NCBI GenBank assembly: GCA_963786945.1
Contig: CAWBAO010000003.1
Span: forward strand, 248,001 to 312,000
Direction: 5' to 3'
Source of the DNA: JADKCZ01 sp963786945
Lineage (GTDB): Bacteria > Myxococcota > Myxococcia > Myxococcales > Anaeromyxobacteraceae
Length of the DNA: 64,000 nucleotides
Under the pieces are notes generated by a model, which was given only the letters and a program-made list of their open reading frames with translations, did not search any database and was not told where the DNA came from. The position numbers and the translations under genes are program-made. Below, one piece after another: positions 33,232 through 42,197 of this stretch. The first letter of the stretch is position 1, and every line of letters starts with the position of its first letter.

Positions 33232-35569
33232 CTACGGGACGAAGGAGGCCACCACGAGCTGCGACCCCATGGTGCCCGGGCACTGGAGGAGCGCCCCGTC
33301 GGCGGAGCGCACCGGCGTCACCAGGCAGGCCACCGCGCCCGTGCCGGTGCCGGTGTCGGTGGCCCACCGGAGCAGGCCCATCCCGTCCATCCGGGCCACC
33401 ACGTAGTTCGCCACGGAGAAGGAGACCTGGCCCGGCTCGCCGGGGCCGAGCACCGCGGGGCTCCCCTGGAAATTGTCGAGGGCGACCAGCGAGCCATCGG
33501 GCAGGACGGTCACCCCGACGCTGAACCCCCCGCCCGATCCGCCCGCGGAGCGGGCCCAGCCGTCGAAGGCGCCGTCGGTGGCGTAGCCAGCCACGAAGGC
33601 GGCGCCGCGGTCAACGCTGGTGAGCGTCACGGCGCCGGGCATCCCCGCGCCGAAGGTGATGGTGCCGCTGCCGCTCCCGCTCGCCGGCCAGGCGTACCGG
33701 CCGGTCAGCACCACGCCGGTCCCGTCCGGCGTGAGGGCCACGGCGGCCCCCTCGTCCCGGTCCGCTCCCTGCGGCTGGCGGACCCAGCCGAAGGCGCCGC
33801 TCGCCTCGTACCGCGCCAGGAAGACGTCGGCGTCCCCGCCGGCCACCAGGGTGGTCTCGGTGGGCTGGCCCGCGCCGAAGACGGCGGTGGCGCCGAACCA
33901 GCCGGTCGCGTAGACGGCGCCCGTGCTCGCCAGCGCCACGCCGCGGAGCCCGTCGTAGGCCTGCGCGGCTCGCCCGGCGGCCCAGGCCAGCGTTCCGTCG
34001 GCCCCGAAGCGGGCGAGCACGTCCTGGCGCCCGGTGAAGGTGACCTCGCCCGGCTCCCCCCGCCCGAACGTGCCGCCGTCGGCCAGCAGGACCGCCGCCA
34101 CCAGCCCGGAGCCGTCGGGGGCGGCGGCCAGCGCCATCACCTCGTCCTGGTAGCCGCCCACCGGGATGGGGCTCCCCAGCACCTTCTGCCAGCGGCGCAC
34201 GCCGTCCGGGCCATAGACCACCAGGAAGGCGTCGGTCTCGGAGAGGTCACCCGAGAGCGAGGGGATGGTCTCCTGGCTGGCCGCGCCCACGTCGAAGGTG
34301 AGCGGCCCCTGGAACCGGCCACCGATCGCCACCCCGCCGTCCGGCAGCGCCGCGAAGGCCCAGGCCTGGCAGTAGCCCGCGCTGCTGATCCAGCTCGACC
34401 AGACGAGCTGGCCGTCGGCCCGGACACGGGCCACGAAGACGTCGGTGCCGGTGGAGAAGATCCGTGCCGGCGTTGAAGGTCCGGTAGGACGGCACCGCCC
34501 CAAGGACCAGCGTGCCGTCGAAGACGCCAGCGACGACGAAGGAGCCGTCGGCGAGCGGCGCGAGCCCGGTGAGCCCGAGGCTGCCGCCCTTGCTCCCGAA
34601 GGCGGTGGTGCCTGCCAGCGCGCCGGGCGCCAGGACCTGGACGGTGACCTGGCCGGTGGCGGTGCCGCCGGCGCCGTCGCCCACCTGGTAGGTGAAGGCG
34701 TCGTCGCCCACCCAGCCCGCCTCCGGCGTGTAGACGATGCGGGTGCCGGCCACCGCGGCGGAGCCGTGGGTGGGCGGCGTGGCCAGCGACGGCGTGAGCG
34801 GATCGCCGTCGGGGTCGTGGTCGTTGGCCAGCACGTCGATGGTCACCGGCCTGTCCCGGGGCGTGAGCGCCGCGTCGGCCACGGCCACCGGTGGGTGGTT
34901 CACGTGGGTCACCGCCAGCGCCACCGTGGCCGGCGCCGAGGTGGCCTGGCCGTCGCTCACGGTGAACGTGAAGGTGTCGCTGCCGGACCAGAGCGGGGTG
35001 GGGGTGTAGGTGGCGCTGGCGCCGGCCAGCACCAGCGTGCCGTGGGACGGGGGGGAGGCCACCGCGAAGCCGAGGGGATCGCCATCCGGATCGGAGCCGG
35101 CGAGATCGAAGGTGACCGAGCCATCCTCCTGGGCCTGGGCCTGCCCGGCCAGCGCGGTGGGCGGGTGGTTGACGTGGGTCACCTCGATCTGGACGGTCGC
35201 GAGCGCGGAGGTGAGGCGCCCGTCGCTCACCGTGAAGGTGAAGGCGTCGGTCCCATGGAAGAGGGGGGTGGGCCGGTAGGTGAGCGACGGCGGCGTGCCC
35301 TCCAGGGTGCCGTGGGAAGGTGGCGTGACCTGGAAGGTGAGCGGATCGCCGTCGGCGTCGGTGCCGGACAGGACGATGGGGAGCGCCCCGTCCTCGTCGA
35401 CCGACACGCTGGCCGCGGTCGCTGCCGGGGCATGGTTGGTCGCGGGGGGCGGCGGGGTGGAGCCGCCGCCACCGCAGGCCGCGACCAGCGCCAGCGCGAG
35501 CAGCGCCGGTCCACCCGCCCGTTCCCCCGACCTCCCCTTCACACCGCGTCGGCCAGCCACTCTCACCAT
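33232..35569 (-). CDS. Ig/cadherin-like and beta-propeller surface lipoprotein, one frameshift
   Basis: About 778 residues after correcting one extra base near 34462-34463. The N-terminal signal ends in VAACGGGG (lipobox Cys). Three tandem Ig/cadherin-like domains of about 95 residues follow, each opening with NHAP or VNHPP, containing DEDG or DPDGDPL, and closing with GSDTFTFTVSDG (Big_9/VCBS-like). The C-terminal part (about 350 residues) repeats GTDVFVARVRADG-like blades, a SBBP/beta-propeller type seen in myxobacterial surface proteins. Asp-rich DxDGDP motifs suggest calcium binding. Likely anchored in the outer membrane, possibly adhesive. It lies 53 bases upstream of the kelch gene on the same strand. 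Confidence 0.85.
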
Positions 35570-35776
35570 GGAGCCCCCCTCCCGGGATGAAGCCGTCGAG
35601 CGTCAAGGAGAGCAGCCTGGCACGGAAAGTTCAACCGTGCCGTCGCATCGCGCCCTGCAGGTGCGGGAGGACTCGCCTCGAGGACCTCACCGCCCGTCAC
35701 CGGACGCCGCCGATGCGAGCCCGGCTCCGCGGGGCACCCGGCAACCCGGCACGGCGCACCGGTGCGCGGCAGCCGG

Positions 35777-38363
35777 TCACCGCAGCGGACAGACCACGAC
35801 CGCGCCATCCCCGGCGAGGAAGAGCGTTCGCTCGTCCACCGAGAGGGCCAGCACCGGCGCGGCCCCCGGGTCGGCCGGGGCGCGAAGCCGCCCGGGTCCC
35901 CGCCTCGGCGAAGCGCCCCGTGCCCGGCTCGAGCGGCGCGGCCAGGTCGAAGACCCGGATCGTCCGCGAGAGGCCGTCGAAGGCGATGGCCCTGGTCCCA
36001 TCCCGCGAGAGGAGCGCGGCCGCGATGGTGGGTGGCAGCGTCCCGGGGAGGAGCCCGGTGGCGGTGTCGGCGAGCCGCCCCACGGTGGCGGCGAACGCGG
36101 GATCGACGTCCAGCAGGAGGGCGCGCTCGCCGAGGCGGTCGAGGTCGAGGGCGGTGCCGTCGAAGATCATGGGCGAGTCCATGAGGCTGATGGTGCCGGC
36201 CCAGGGAAGCATGTACCTGGCTGGCGCCGGGGTGGCAGCGCCGTGCTTCAGGATCCAGACGCGTGAGAGATTGTCGGGCACCGCCGGGGACCAGCCGTCC
36301 GACGAGTCCTCGAAGGGGTGTCGAACGAACTGGCCGTCCGGCAGCCGCAGGAAGTAGATCCCGCAGGGCTGGAACGCCTGGCAGGCCCCCGGGTCGACCG
36401 GGACCACGAGCCCGGAGCCGTCCGAGGAGATGCGGAGCCGCCAGGCGAGCGCGGCCTCCTGCGGGCTGAAGCCCGGCAGCACCGTGGCAGGACCATCGAG
36501 CACGCCGGCATCGACCAGCTCCAGGCCCCGCTCGGTCACGGCCACCACCTTCAGCCCGTCGGGCGAGAGGGTGGCGTCCTTCAGCCCGGCGAAGGCACGC
36601 TCGACGCGGGTCCAGCCAGAGGCCTCCGCGTACCGCTCCACGCGGCCGACCCCGGCGTTGGCCACCCAGAGCATCCCGGTGGCGTCGTCGAAGGCCATCC
36701 CGGTCTTGCGCCCGGCCGAGGCCACCGCCGCCCTCACCCTGGTCGTCGGAGCCACGAGGTCGATCGCCGCAGGCCTCCAGTCGAGCCCGAGGCCGTTCTG
36801 GACCGTGACCGGCCAGCGCCCGGCCGGAAGCGGCGGAGGCGTGACCAGCAGGCCCGAGTCCGGATGCGGGCCCACCGCCAGCGCCGGCGTCCCGCCGAAC
36901 AGGATCACGGGACTGCTCGCCGTCCCGGCCAGCCAGATCGAGACCGGCTCGCCGGCTTCAGCAGGACCGATGCGCGGTTGCAGGGACGCGATCCACGGCA
37001 GGTCGATGCCGAGGTAGACGGCGATCTCCCTGGTCACGGCGCCGTACCCGGGCTCGACGTAGCCGACCGTGACCACGCCCATGAACCCGCCCTGGCCCAG
37101 CGAGGGGATGGCGGCCTTCGGCACCGAGATCGTGAGCGTCCCCGAGCCGGTCCCCGCCGGCGGGTCGGCGACGATCCACGGGTCGGACGACCGGGCGGTC
37201 CAGGCGAGCGAGGGCCGTGCCGCCGTGATCGCGACCGGGGTGGCCAGCTGGGCCTCGGTGGTGTCGCCGGTCACGCTCACGTTGACGATGTTCGTCGACA
37301 GGGCGAGCGCCGCGGGGAGGACGTCGTAGTGGACCGCGATGGCGATGTCGTCGGCCGCATCCGTGGCCCAGTCCGGGTGGACGATCAGCTCGCCGTCGTA
37401 CCGGCCCGGCGCGAACCAGCCCGTCGCCACCGACACGGGGACGGTGGTGGGTGCGGTGCCGCTCGCGGGGTAGGAGAGCCACCAGGCCGAGGTCGACGCC
37501 AGCGTGAAGCCTGAGACCGCGCCCGTCGCGGTCCCGAGGACGACGTCCTGCGGCGGTGGCGGCGTCACCTGGCCATCGACGGCAGTGAAGAGGAGCTCGG
37601 GCGTGCTGGTGGTGATGGCCGGCGGGTGCTCGTCCATCCTCACGGACACCTCGGCCGTGACGCCGGCGCGCGTGAAGCGGAGCGTGGCCGCGACGTGCCG
37701 CTCGGGGGTGGCGGCGGGCGAGGTGACCTGGAGCTGGACGTCGGCCGGGAGGCTGGTGCCACTGGAGGGGATCACGGTGAGCCAGGGCGAGGCGCCCAGG
37801 AAGTCGACCTCCGACGTCCAGGCACCGCCGTCGGTCGGGCCGGTGAGCGAGATGACCTGGGGCGCGGCCACCGTCCCGCCCAGCACCTGCTCGAAGGCGA
37901 CCGCCGTCGGCGCCGCCAGGATGGGGCGTGGGCCGACGATGTAGGTCACCGGGATGGTCCACGGTGCGCCTGGGGCCCGATCACAGTTGGGCGGCACGCA
38001 GGCGTCGACCATGAGCTCCGCGGCGTGGCTCCCCTCGCCGGCCCAGTCGGGCTCTTCCACCGTCACCTCGCAGCGGCGCCAGCCGTCGGACAGCTCGGTC
38101 ACGTTGGTGATGGTCAGGAACTCGCCACCCGTCGCCACGCCGACGCCCCAGCTCAGCCAGCTCGGCGTGACGCGCACGTCGATGGTCTGCGGCGCCGGGG
38201 CGCTGCCGCCAATCCAGCCCTGGAAGGTGAGCGAGGCGGGCGCGAACTCCGCCCTGGCCTCGACGGGGGACGTGGAGTCCCAGGGCAGCGTGACGCCGCA
38301 GCCCGCGAGGAGCCACGCGGCCGTGGCGAGGTGCGCGACCTGGAGTGGGCGGATGGGTGCCAT
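35777..38363 (-). CDS. BACON-like/propeller lipoprotein, frameshift near the C-terminus
   Basis: A lipoprotein signal (WLLAGC) is followed by four to five repeats of about 95 residues with the pattern LTFQGWIGGSAPAPQTI and SPWLTVIPSSGTSLP, resembling BACON-type Ig domains. Then comes a TIG/IPT-like segment near 460-530 (GEPVSIWLAGTASSPVI) and a WD40/YVTN-like propeller with SPDGLKVVAV and SRDGTRAIAF blades. In the original frame the last 60-odd residues turn arginine-rich and unlike the rest. One extra G near 35891-35893 accounts for this and restores PVLALSVDERTLFLAGDG and a stop at 35777, giving 861 residues. Probably surface-exposed and carbohydrate-binding by analogy with BACON domains; unproven. 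Confidence 0.8.
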
Positions 38364-38381
38364 GGCGAGCCCTTCTCCGCC

Positions 38382-39116
38382 TCAGTAGGCGGCACCGAAC
38401 ACGATCCCGACCGCGTTGGCGTCGGTGGTGACCTGCTGGCCGCTCGAGACCCTCAGCGTCTGCCAGGTGAACCGGCCGCCCAGCTCGAGCCGCCAGCGCT
38501 GCTCGGCGCCCGGCCGCCACGTCCACGCGGCCTGCAGCACCACGCCGAGCGAGGGGTCGAAGCCGACGTCCAGGATGCTGGCCACGCCCGAGCCGTCCAC
38601 GCGCGGGGACAGCTGGAGCGAGAGCCCGGCGGCGAGCCGCACCGGACCGGCCTGGTAGGCCTCCAGCACCTCCACGGGCCAGGCGCTGAAGGTGATGCTG
38701 CCGTTGGTGGCCGAGAGGGAGGCCCGCTTGTAGCCGATGGTGGCCTGCGTCTCGAGGCGACCCTCGAGGAAGCGCAGGAAGCTCGCGCCCGCCGCCAGCA
38801 TGAAGCCCTCGTTGGCGGTGAGCTTCTGGTGGCTCCCGTCGTCGTACGTGACCTCGACGAGCGTCGTGAACCCGAAGTCGAGCCCGGTCCAGGCGACGAG
38901 CTGGAACGGGCGGACCGGCGGCGCGGCGGGGGAAGCCGCGGCCTGGGTGGCCGGCGGAGCGACGGCCTGGGCTGGCGGTGGCGCCTCGGCCGTCGCCGCC
39001 GGAGCAACCGCCGTGGCCGGCGCCTCGGCCGCCCCCTCCGCCGCGGCGGCGTGACTGAGCGTGAACAGCACCAGGGCGACCGCGAACCGCGACCCCCGGA
39101 CGGCCAGGCGTGCCAT
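38382..39116 (-). CDS. Outer-membrane beta-barrel protein
   Basis: 244 residues from the ATG at 39116 (SD GGGAG). Signal peptide (FAVALVLFTLSHAAA), then an Ala/Pro-rich linker of about 50 residues, then a region of alternating polar and aromatic strands (PFQLVAWTGLDFGFTTLVEV through ELGGRFTWQTLRV) ending in VGIVFGAAY, an aromatic C-terminal residue as expected for Bam-assembled barrels. About eight strands can be imagined in 170 residues. No family recognised. It may be co-transcribed with the BACON-like lipoprotein gene 18 bases downstream. Confidence 0.65.
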   Translation of the reverse strand: MARLAVRGSRFAVALVLFTLSHAAAAEGAAEAPATAVAPAATAEAPPPAQAVAPPATQAAASPAAPPVRPFQLVAWTGLDFGFTTLVEVTYDDGSHQKLTANEGFMLAAGASFLRFLEGRLETQATIGYKRASLSATNGSITFSAWPVEVLEAYQAGPVRLAAGLSLQLSPRVDGSGVASILDVGFDPSLGVVLQAAWTWRPGAEQRWRLELGGRFTWQTLRVSSGQQVTTDANAVGIVFGAAY

Positions 39117-39363
39117 GTGGGCTCCCTCGACGCCCTGCGCTGGCGGCGTCACGCTGCGCATCCCAGCGTTGCGCTCCCGCGAGGAAAGCCCAACCACCCT
39201 GATGGGTGTGGCAGCCGGGCGCCCCCGCGACGGAGGACCGGGCGACTGGCACTGGCCCGGGGGCGGGCCGGCCCCCACGGCTCACGCTCCGGTCCGCTCG
39301 ATCAAGACGAGGGCTGATGGTGGGGGCCAGGTCGGGCCGCGATTGGCCGCCGGGTGCCGGCGG

Positions 39364-40176
39364 TCACCGCGCGTTCCGGCGGCGAGCCGGCGCGCGAGCG
39401 GAGGCCGGGGCGCTGGAGACGCGCCGCGTGCGCGCGAACAGCAGGGCCAGCAGCACGACCACCACGCTCCCGCCACCCGGCGCGCCCGGTGCGGTCCCGC
39501 AGCCGCCGCCCCCGCCCGCCGGCAGCGGCCTGGGCCCGAGCACGGTGAGCAGCGTCCGGTAGGAGTTCTGCGTGGTCCCCCCGCAGGTGCAGGCGCGGGC
39601 GGAGAACTCGCCGCAGGGCGCGGCCACATCCTGGAAGGACTTGTCGCCGCAGCCGGAGAGGTAGGACATCGGATCCGGGCAGAGGTAGGCGTGGTCGAGG
39701 CCGAAGGTGGCGCCGGCCTGCTGCGCCACCTCCCAGCAGATGGCCTTCGGCGAGGCGCAGCCGAGCTCCGCCGAGAAGACGAACCCGACCGCGTTGGGGA
39801 TCACGGCGCAGCTGAAGGGCGCGACACCCGCCACGCCGCCGGGGAGTCCCACGGCCGCCGGGAGCCCGCCCACCACCAGCTCGACGTGGGGGGCCGCGAG
39901 CGGATCGGCGTCGATCACCTGCACGTCGAAGGGCGAGAAGAGCCCCGTGACGCAGGCGACCACCTCGCTCCACGCCGGCGTGCCGCAGTCGAAGGCCGGG
40001 ATCGTGGTCGTCGAGGAGACGACGCTGGAGGTGTTGATGCGGGCGTCGTCCGGGCCGGGCGTGTAGGTGCCGCCGTTCCGGTTCAGGAAGAGCGTGGTGG
40101 TGGCGCGCGCGGGCAGCGCTGCGGCCAGGGACGCGGCGACGGCCAGGACGAGGACGGGGTGGCGGACGCTGGGCAT
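39364..40176 (-). CDS. MYXO-CTERM-like secreted protein with degenerate metzincin core
   Basis: 270 residues from the ATG at 40176 (SD AGGATGG). Signal peptide ending LPARA-TTT. The core contains QQAGATFGLDH followed by DPMSYLSGCGD: this aligns with the metzincin HExxHxxGxxH zinc site and Met-turn, but the first His, the Glu and the second His are replaced (Q, Q, A). Eight or more cysteines suggest disulfides (PCGEFSARACTCGG). The C-terminus has a Gly-rich GGGGGCG segment, a transmembrane stretch (VVVVLLALLFA) and an Arg-rich end, the tripartite MYXO-CTERM layout that directs sorting to the cell surface. Probably a non-catalytic surface protein related to metalloproteases. Confidence 0.7.
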   Translation of the reverse strand: MPSVRHPVLVLAVAASLAAALPARATTTLFLNRNGGTYTPGPDDARINTSSVVSSTTTIPAFDCGTPAWSEVVACVTGLFSPFDVQVIDADPLAAPHVELVVGGLPAAVGLPGGVAGVAPFSCAVIPNAVGFVFSAELGCASPKAICWEVAQQAGATFGLDHAYLCPDPMSYLSGCGDKSFQDVAAPCGEFSARACTCGGTTQNSYRTLLTVLGPRPLPAGGGGGCGTAPGAPGGGSVVVVLLALLFARTRRVSSAPASARAPARRRNAR

Positions 40177-40307
40177 GGTGCCATCCTGCTTTCCGCCGGA
40201 CCAACGTCGGCGCGAGAGCCCGGACGGGGCGTGCCCGGCCATGCAGCAAGCGGATCAGGGCCCTGAGGCAGGCCTGCCGGTGCGCCGCCGAGGCGTGCCA
40301 CGTTGAA

Positions 40308-40348
40308 GGGCCGGGACCCCCGAGGTGGCCCTCGAGGCGTCCCGGCCC
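40308..40348. terminator. Long hairpin after the 444-residue secreted-protein gene
   Basis: GGGCCGGGAC (40308-40317) pairs with GTCCCGGCCC (40339-40348), and CGAGG/CCTCG (40321-40334) extends the stem inside. It lies 22 bases beyond the stop at 40371 of the minus-strand gene, with TTCAA following on that strand. Confidence 0.65.
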
Positions 40349-40370
40349 GATCAGGCGAGCTCGCTTCGGA

Positions 40371-41705
40371 TTACCGGAAGTTCCAGCCCAGGTTCTCCGG
40401 GACGGCGTAGTTGTGCACGAACTCGACGGAGCGGATGGCGTCGTTTGTCGCCTTCACGTAGCCGTCGATGTTGGAGCCGCTCGTGTAGCCGGGATTCCGG
40501 TTGGCGAGCCAATCGAGCATCGGGACCGCATCGTCCACCACCCAGAGGTCGGCGGCCGGCTCCTTGAGGAGGGCGGCCACGGCGAGGAGCTTGAGCCTGA
40601 GGTTGGCGAGCTCGAGCGTGGCGGCCGGCCGCAGGGCGATGACCTCGGTGTTGAAGAAGGCGGCGCGGTCGTAGGCGACGTTCGTGAAGTCGACGAACGG
40701 CTCGTTGGCGGGGGCCGGGGAAGCGGCAGTAGCCGTGAAGACGCCGCAGGTGGTGCCGGGCGGCGCCACGGTGCCGTCCGCGTTCACAACGGGAGTCTGG
40801 ATCTGGCTTCCGTCTGCGTTCAGGTAGCAGTCCACATACTTCGAGTAGAGCAGCTTCGTTGGCACCGGAGCGAAGTCCGGGGTGGGCACGGTCACCTTGA
40901 GGATCCGGTTCATGTACTGGACCAGGTCGACGGTGGCCCTGCCGGTCTTGTCGCTCGCGGTGCCGATGAAGACCGAGGCCAGCATGAAGGCGTCGGCCGT
41001 GAGATCCTGGGGGGCGAAGTTATCGACCGTCGTCGGGAGGAGCGCCTTCATCACGCCGACGAACTTGGCGTAGTCGGCTGCCGCCAGCGCGGGGTGGTAC
41101 GTCTCCGGGAGCTTCGGATCCCCCTTGGACCAGGTGTCCACCTCGCCAGGGTCGGTCTGGAGGTGGCCGTACTTCATGAGGTGGTGGTAGAGCGCCAGGT
41201 TCTCCAAGGGCGAGTCGACCAGCGTCCAGTCGCAGTCGGCCGTGTCCGGGCCGATGGGGGGCACGCAGTTGATCCCGAGCGCCAGGCGGCCGGTGGCGTC
41301 GCGCCAGACCGCCTCCGACGTCTTGATCTTGTCGATCACCTCGTCGAAGTGCATGCGGATGTTGCGCTGCTTGGTCCGGCCGGAGCTGAGGCGGCCGAAG
41401 TAGTCGACCGCGACGACCGTGCCGGTGGCGGGATCCACGTCGCAGCTGTCGGGGAGGAAGCCGAGCTCGTTGCCGGCCGCGTCGAGGGCGACCGGGCAGT
41501 AGGCGAACTCGAATGCGTCCTTCACGGCGACGGCGCGCTTCTGGAGGATGGGAACGCCCGTCCCCGGGTCCCTCCTGATGTGGATGAGATCCCCGAACAG
41601 GTCACCGCAGCCCGACTCGGAGCCGTGGTCCTGTGCGGCCGCCGGCATGATACCGACGGTGAAAAGTGCGGCGACGAAGAACGCCTTCGAGATGATCCGC
41701 TTCAT
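40371..41705 (-). CDS. Secreted protein of unknown function
   Basis: 444 residues from the ATG at 41705 (SD GGGGGA). Signal peptide MKRIISKAFFVAALFTVGIM with cleavage AAA-QD. I do not recognise a family. The mature protein has several cysteines (SGCGDLFGD, YCPVA, DSCDVD, NCVPP, ADCDW, VDCYLN, TTCGVF) that could pair, a mid-region rich in Tyr/His (NLALYHHLMKYGHLQ), and a C-terminal helical part (ATLELANLRLKLLAVAALLK). No transmembrane segment after the signal. Codon use is a little less GC-extreme than in neighbours. It follows the direction of the secreted-protein block and has its own terminator; likely periplasmic or extracellular. Confidence 0.75.
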   Translation of the reverse strand: MKRIISKAFFVAALFTVGIMPAAAQDHGSESGCGDLFGDLIHIRRDPGTGVPILQKRAVAVKDAFEFAYCPVALDAAGNELGFLPDSCDVDPATGTVVAVDYFGRLSSGRTKQRNIRMHFDEVIDKIKTSEAVWRDATGRLALGINCVPPIGPDTADCDWTLVDSPLENLALYHHLMKYGHLQTDPGEVDTWSKGDPKLPETYHPALAAADYAKFVGVMKALLPTTVDNFAPQDLTADAFMLASVFIGTASDKTGRATVDLVQYMNRILKVTVPTPDFAPVPTKLLYSKYVDCYLNADGSQIQTPVVNADGTVAPPGTTCGVFTATAASPAPANEPFVDFTNVAYDRAAFFNTEVIALRPAATLELANLRLKLLAVAALLKEPAADLWVVDDAVPMLDWLANRNPGYTSGSNIDGYVKATNDAIRSVEFVHNYAVPENLGWNFR

Positions 41706-42197
41706 GTGTGGTCCCCCCGTGGAGAAGTGCAGCACCGGCTCGGCATTGGGCCATATCGATGCGAAATATCAGGGGCACAAACGGGGCCGTGTCGACGTGC
41801 CGCGTTGCCGAATTCAACGGAGCGTCTTGCCACATCCACCGCCTGGGCGTCCCGTGGCCTTGGGACCGACCAAGGTGCCGCACCGCACCCCGAGTGAAGT
41901 CGGCCAGGCTCGCCCGGGCGGGCGGCGGCGAGGACGTGGCCGGCGACGCTCCCGGAACACCATCGGGGGCCGTCCTCGCAGCGCGGCACGGCGCGTCGAG
42001 CTGCGGCTGGTCGGGGCGGCGCTCCAGGGCCGCCTCGCGCTCCTCGGCGCATCGCGTCGGAGTGAGTCCCTGGGGGTGGGGGCGGCAACCAGGGCGGCGA
42101 GCGGGGAGGCGGTAGCGCCCCCGGCGGGCTGAGACAACGGGACACTTGAGAGGATCGGATCGGAGGCGGACGCTGCCATGACGTGGAGGAGGGGACC
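41706..42197. other. 492-base divergent intergenic region
   Basis: It separates two secreted-protein genes transcribed away from each other. The stretch 41740-41800 is locally AT-richer (GATATTTCGCATCGATATGG on the minus strand) and probably holds the promoter of the minus-strand gene. No RNA gene, repeat or convincing ORF was seen in the rest. Confidence 0.5.

Noticed and set aside
34720..35520. Plus-strand ORFs opposite the Ig/cadherin domains
   Set aside because: Repetitive antisense shadows of the repeat-rich lipoprotein gene with no start-site signal.
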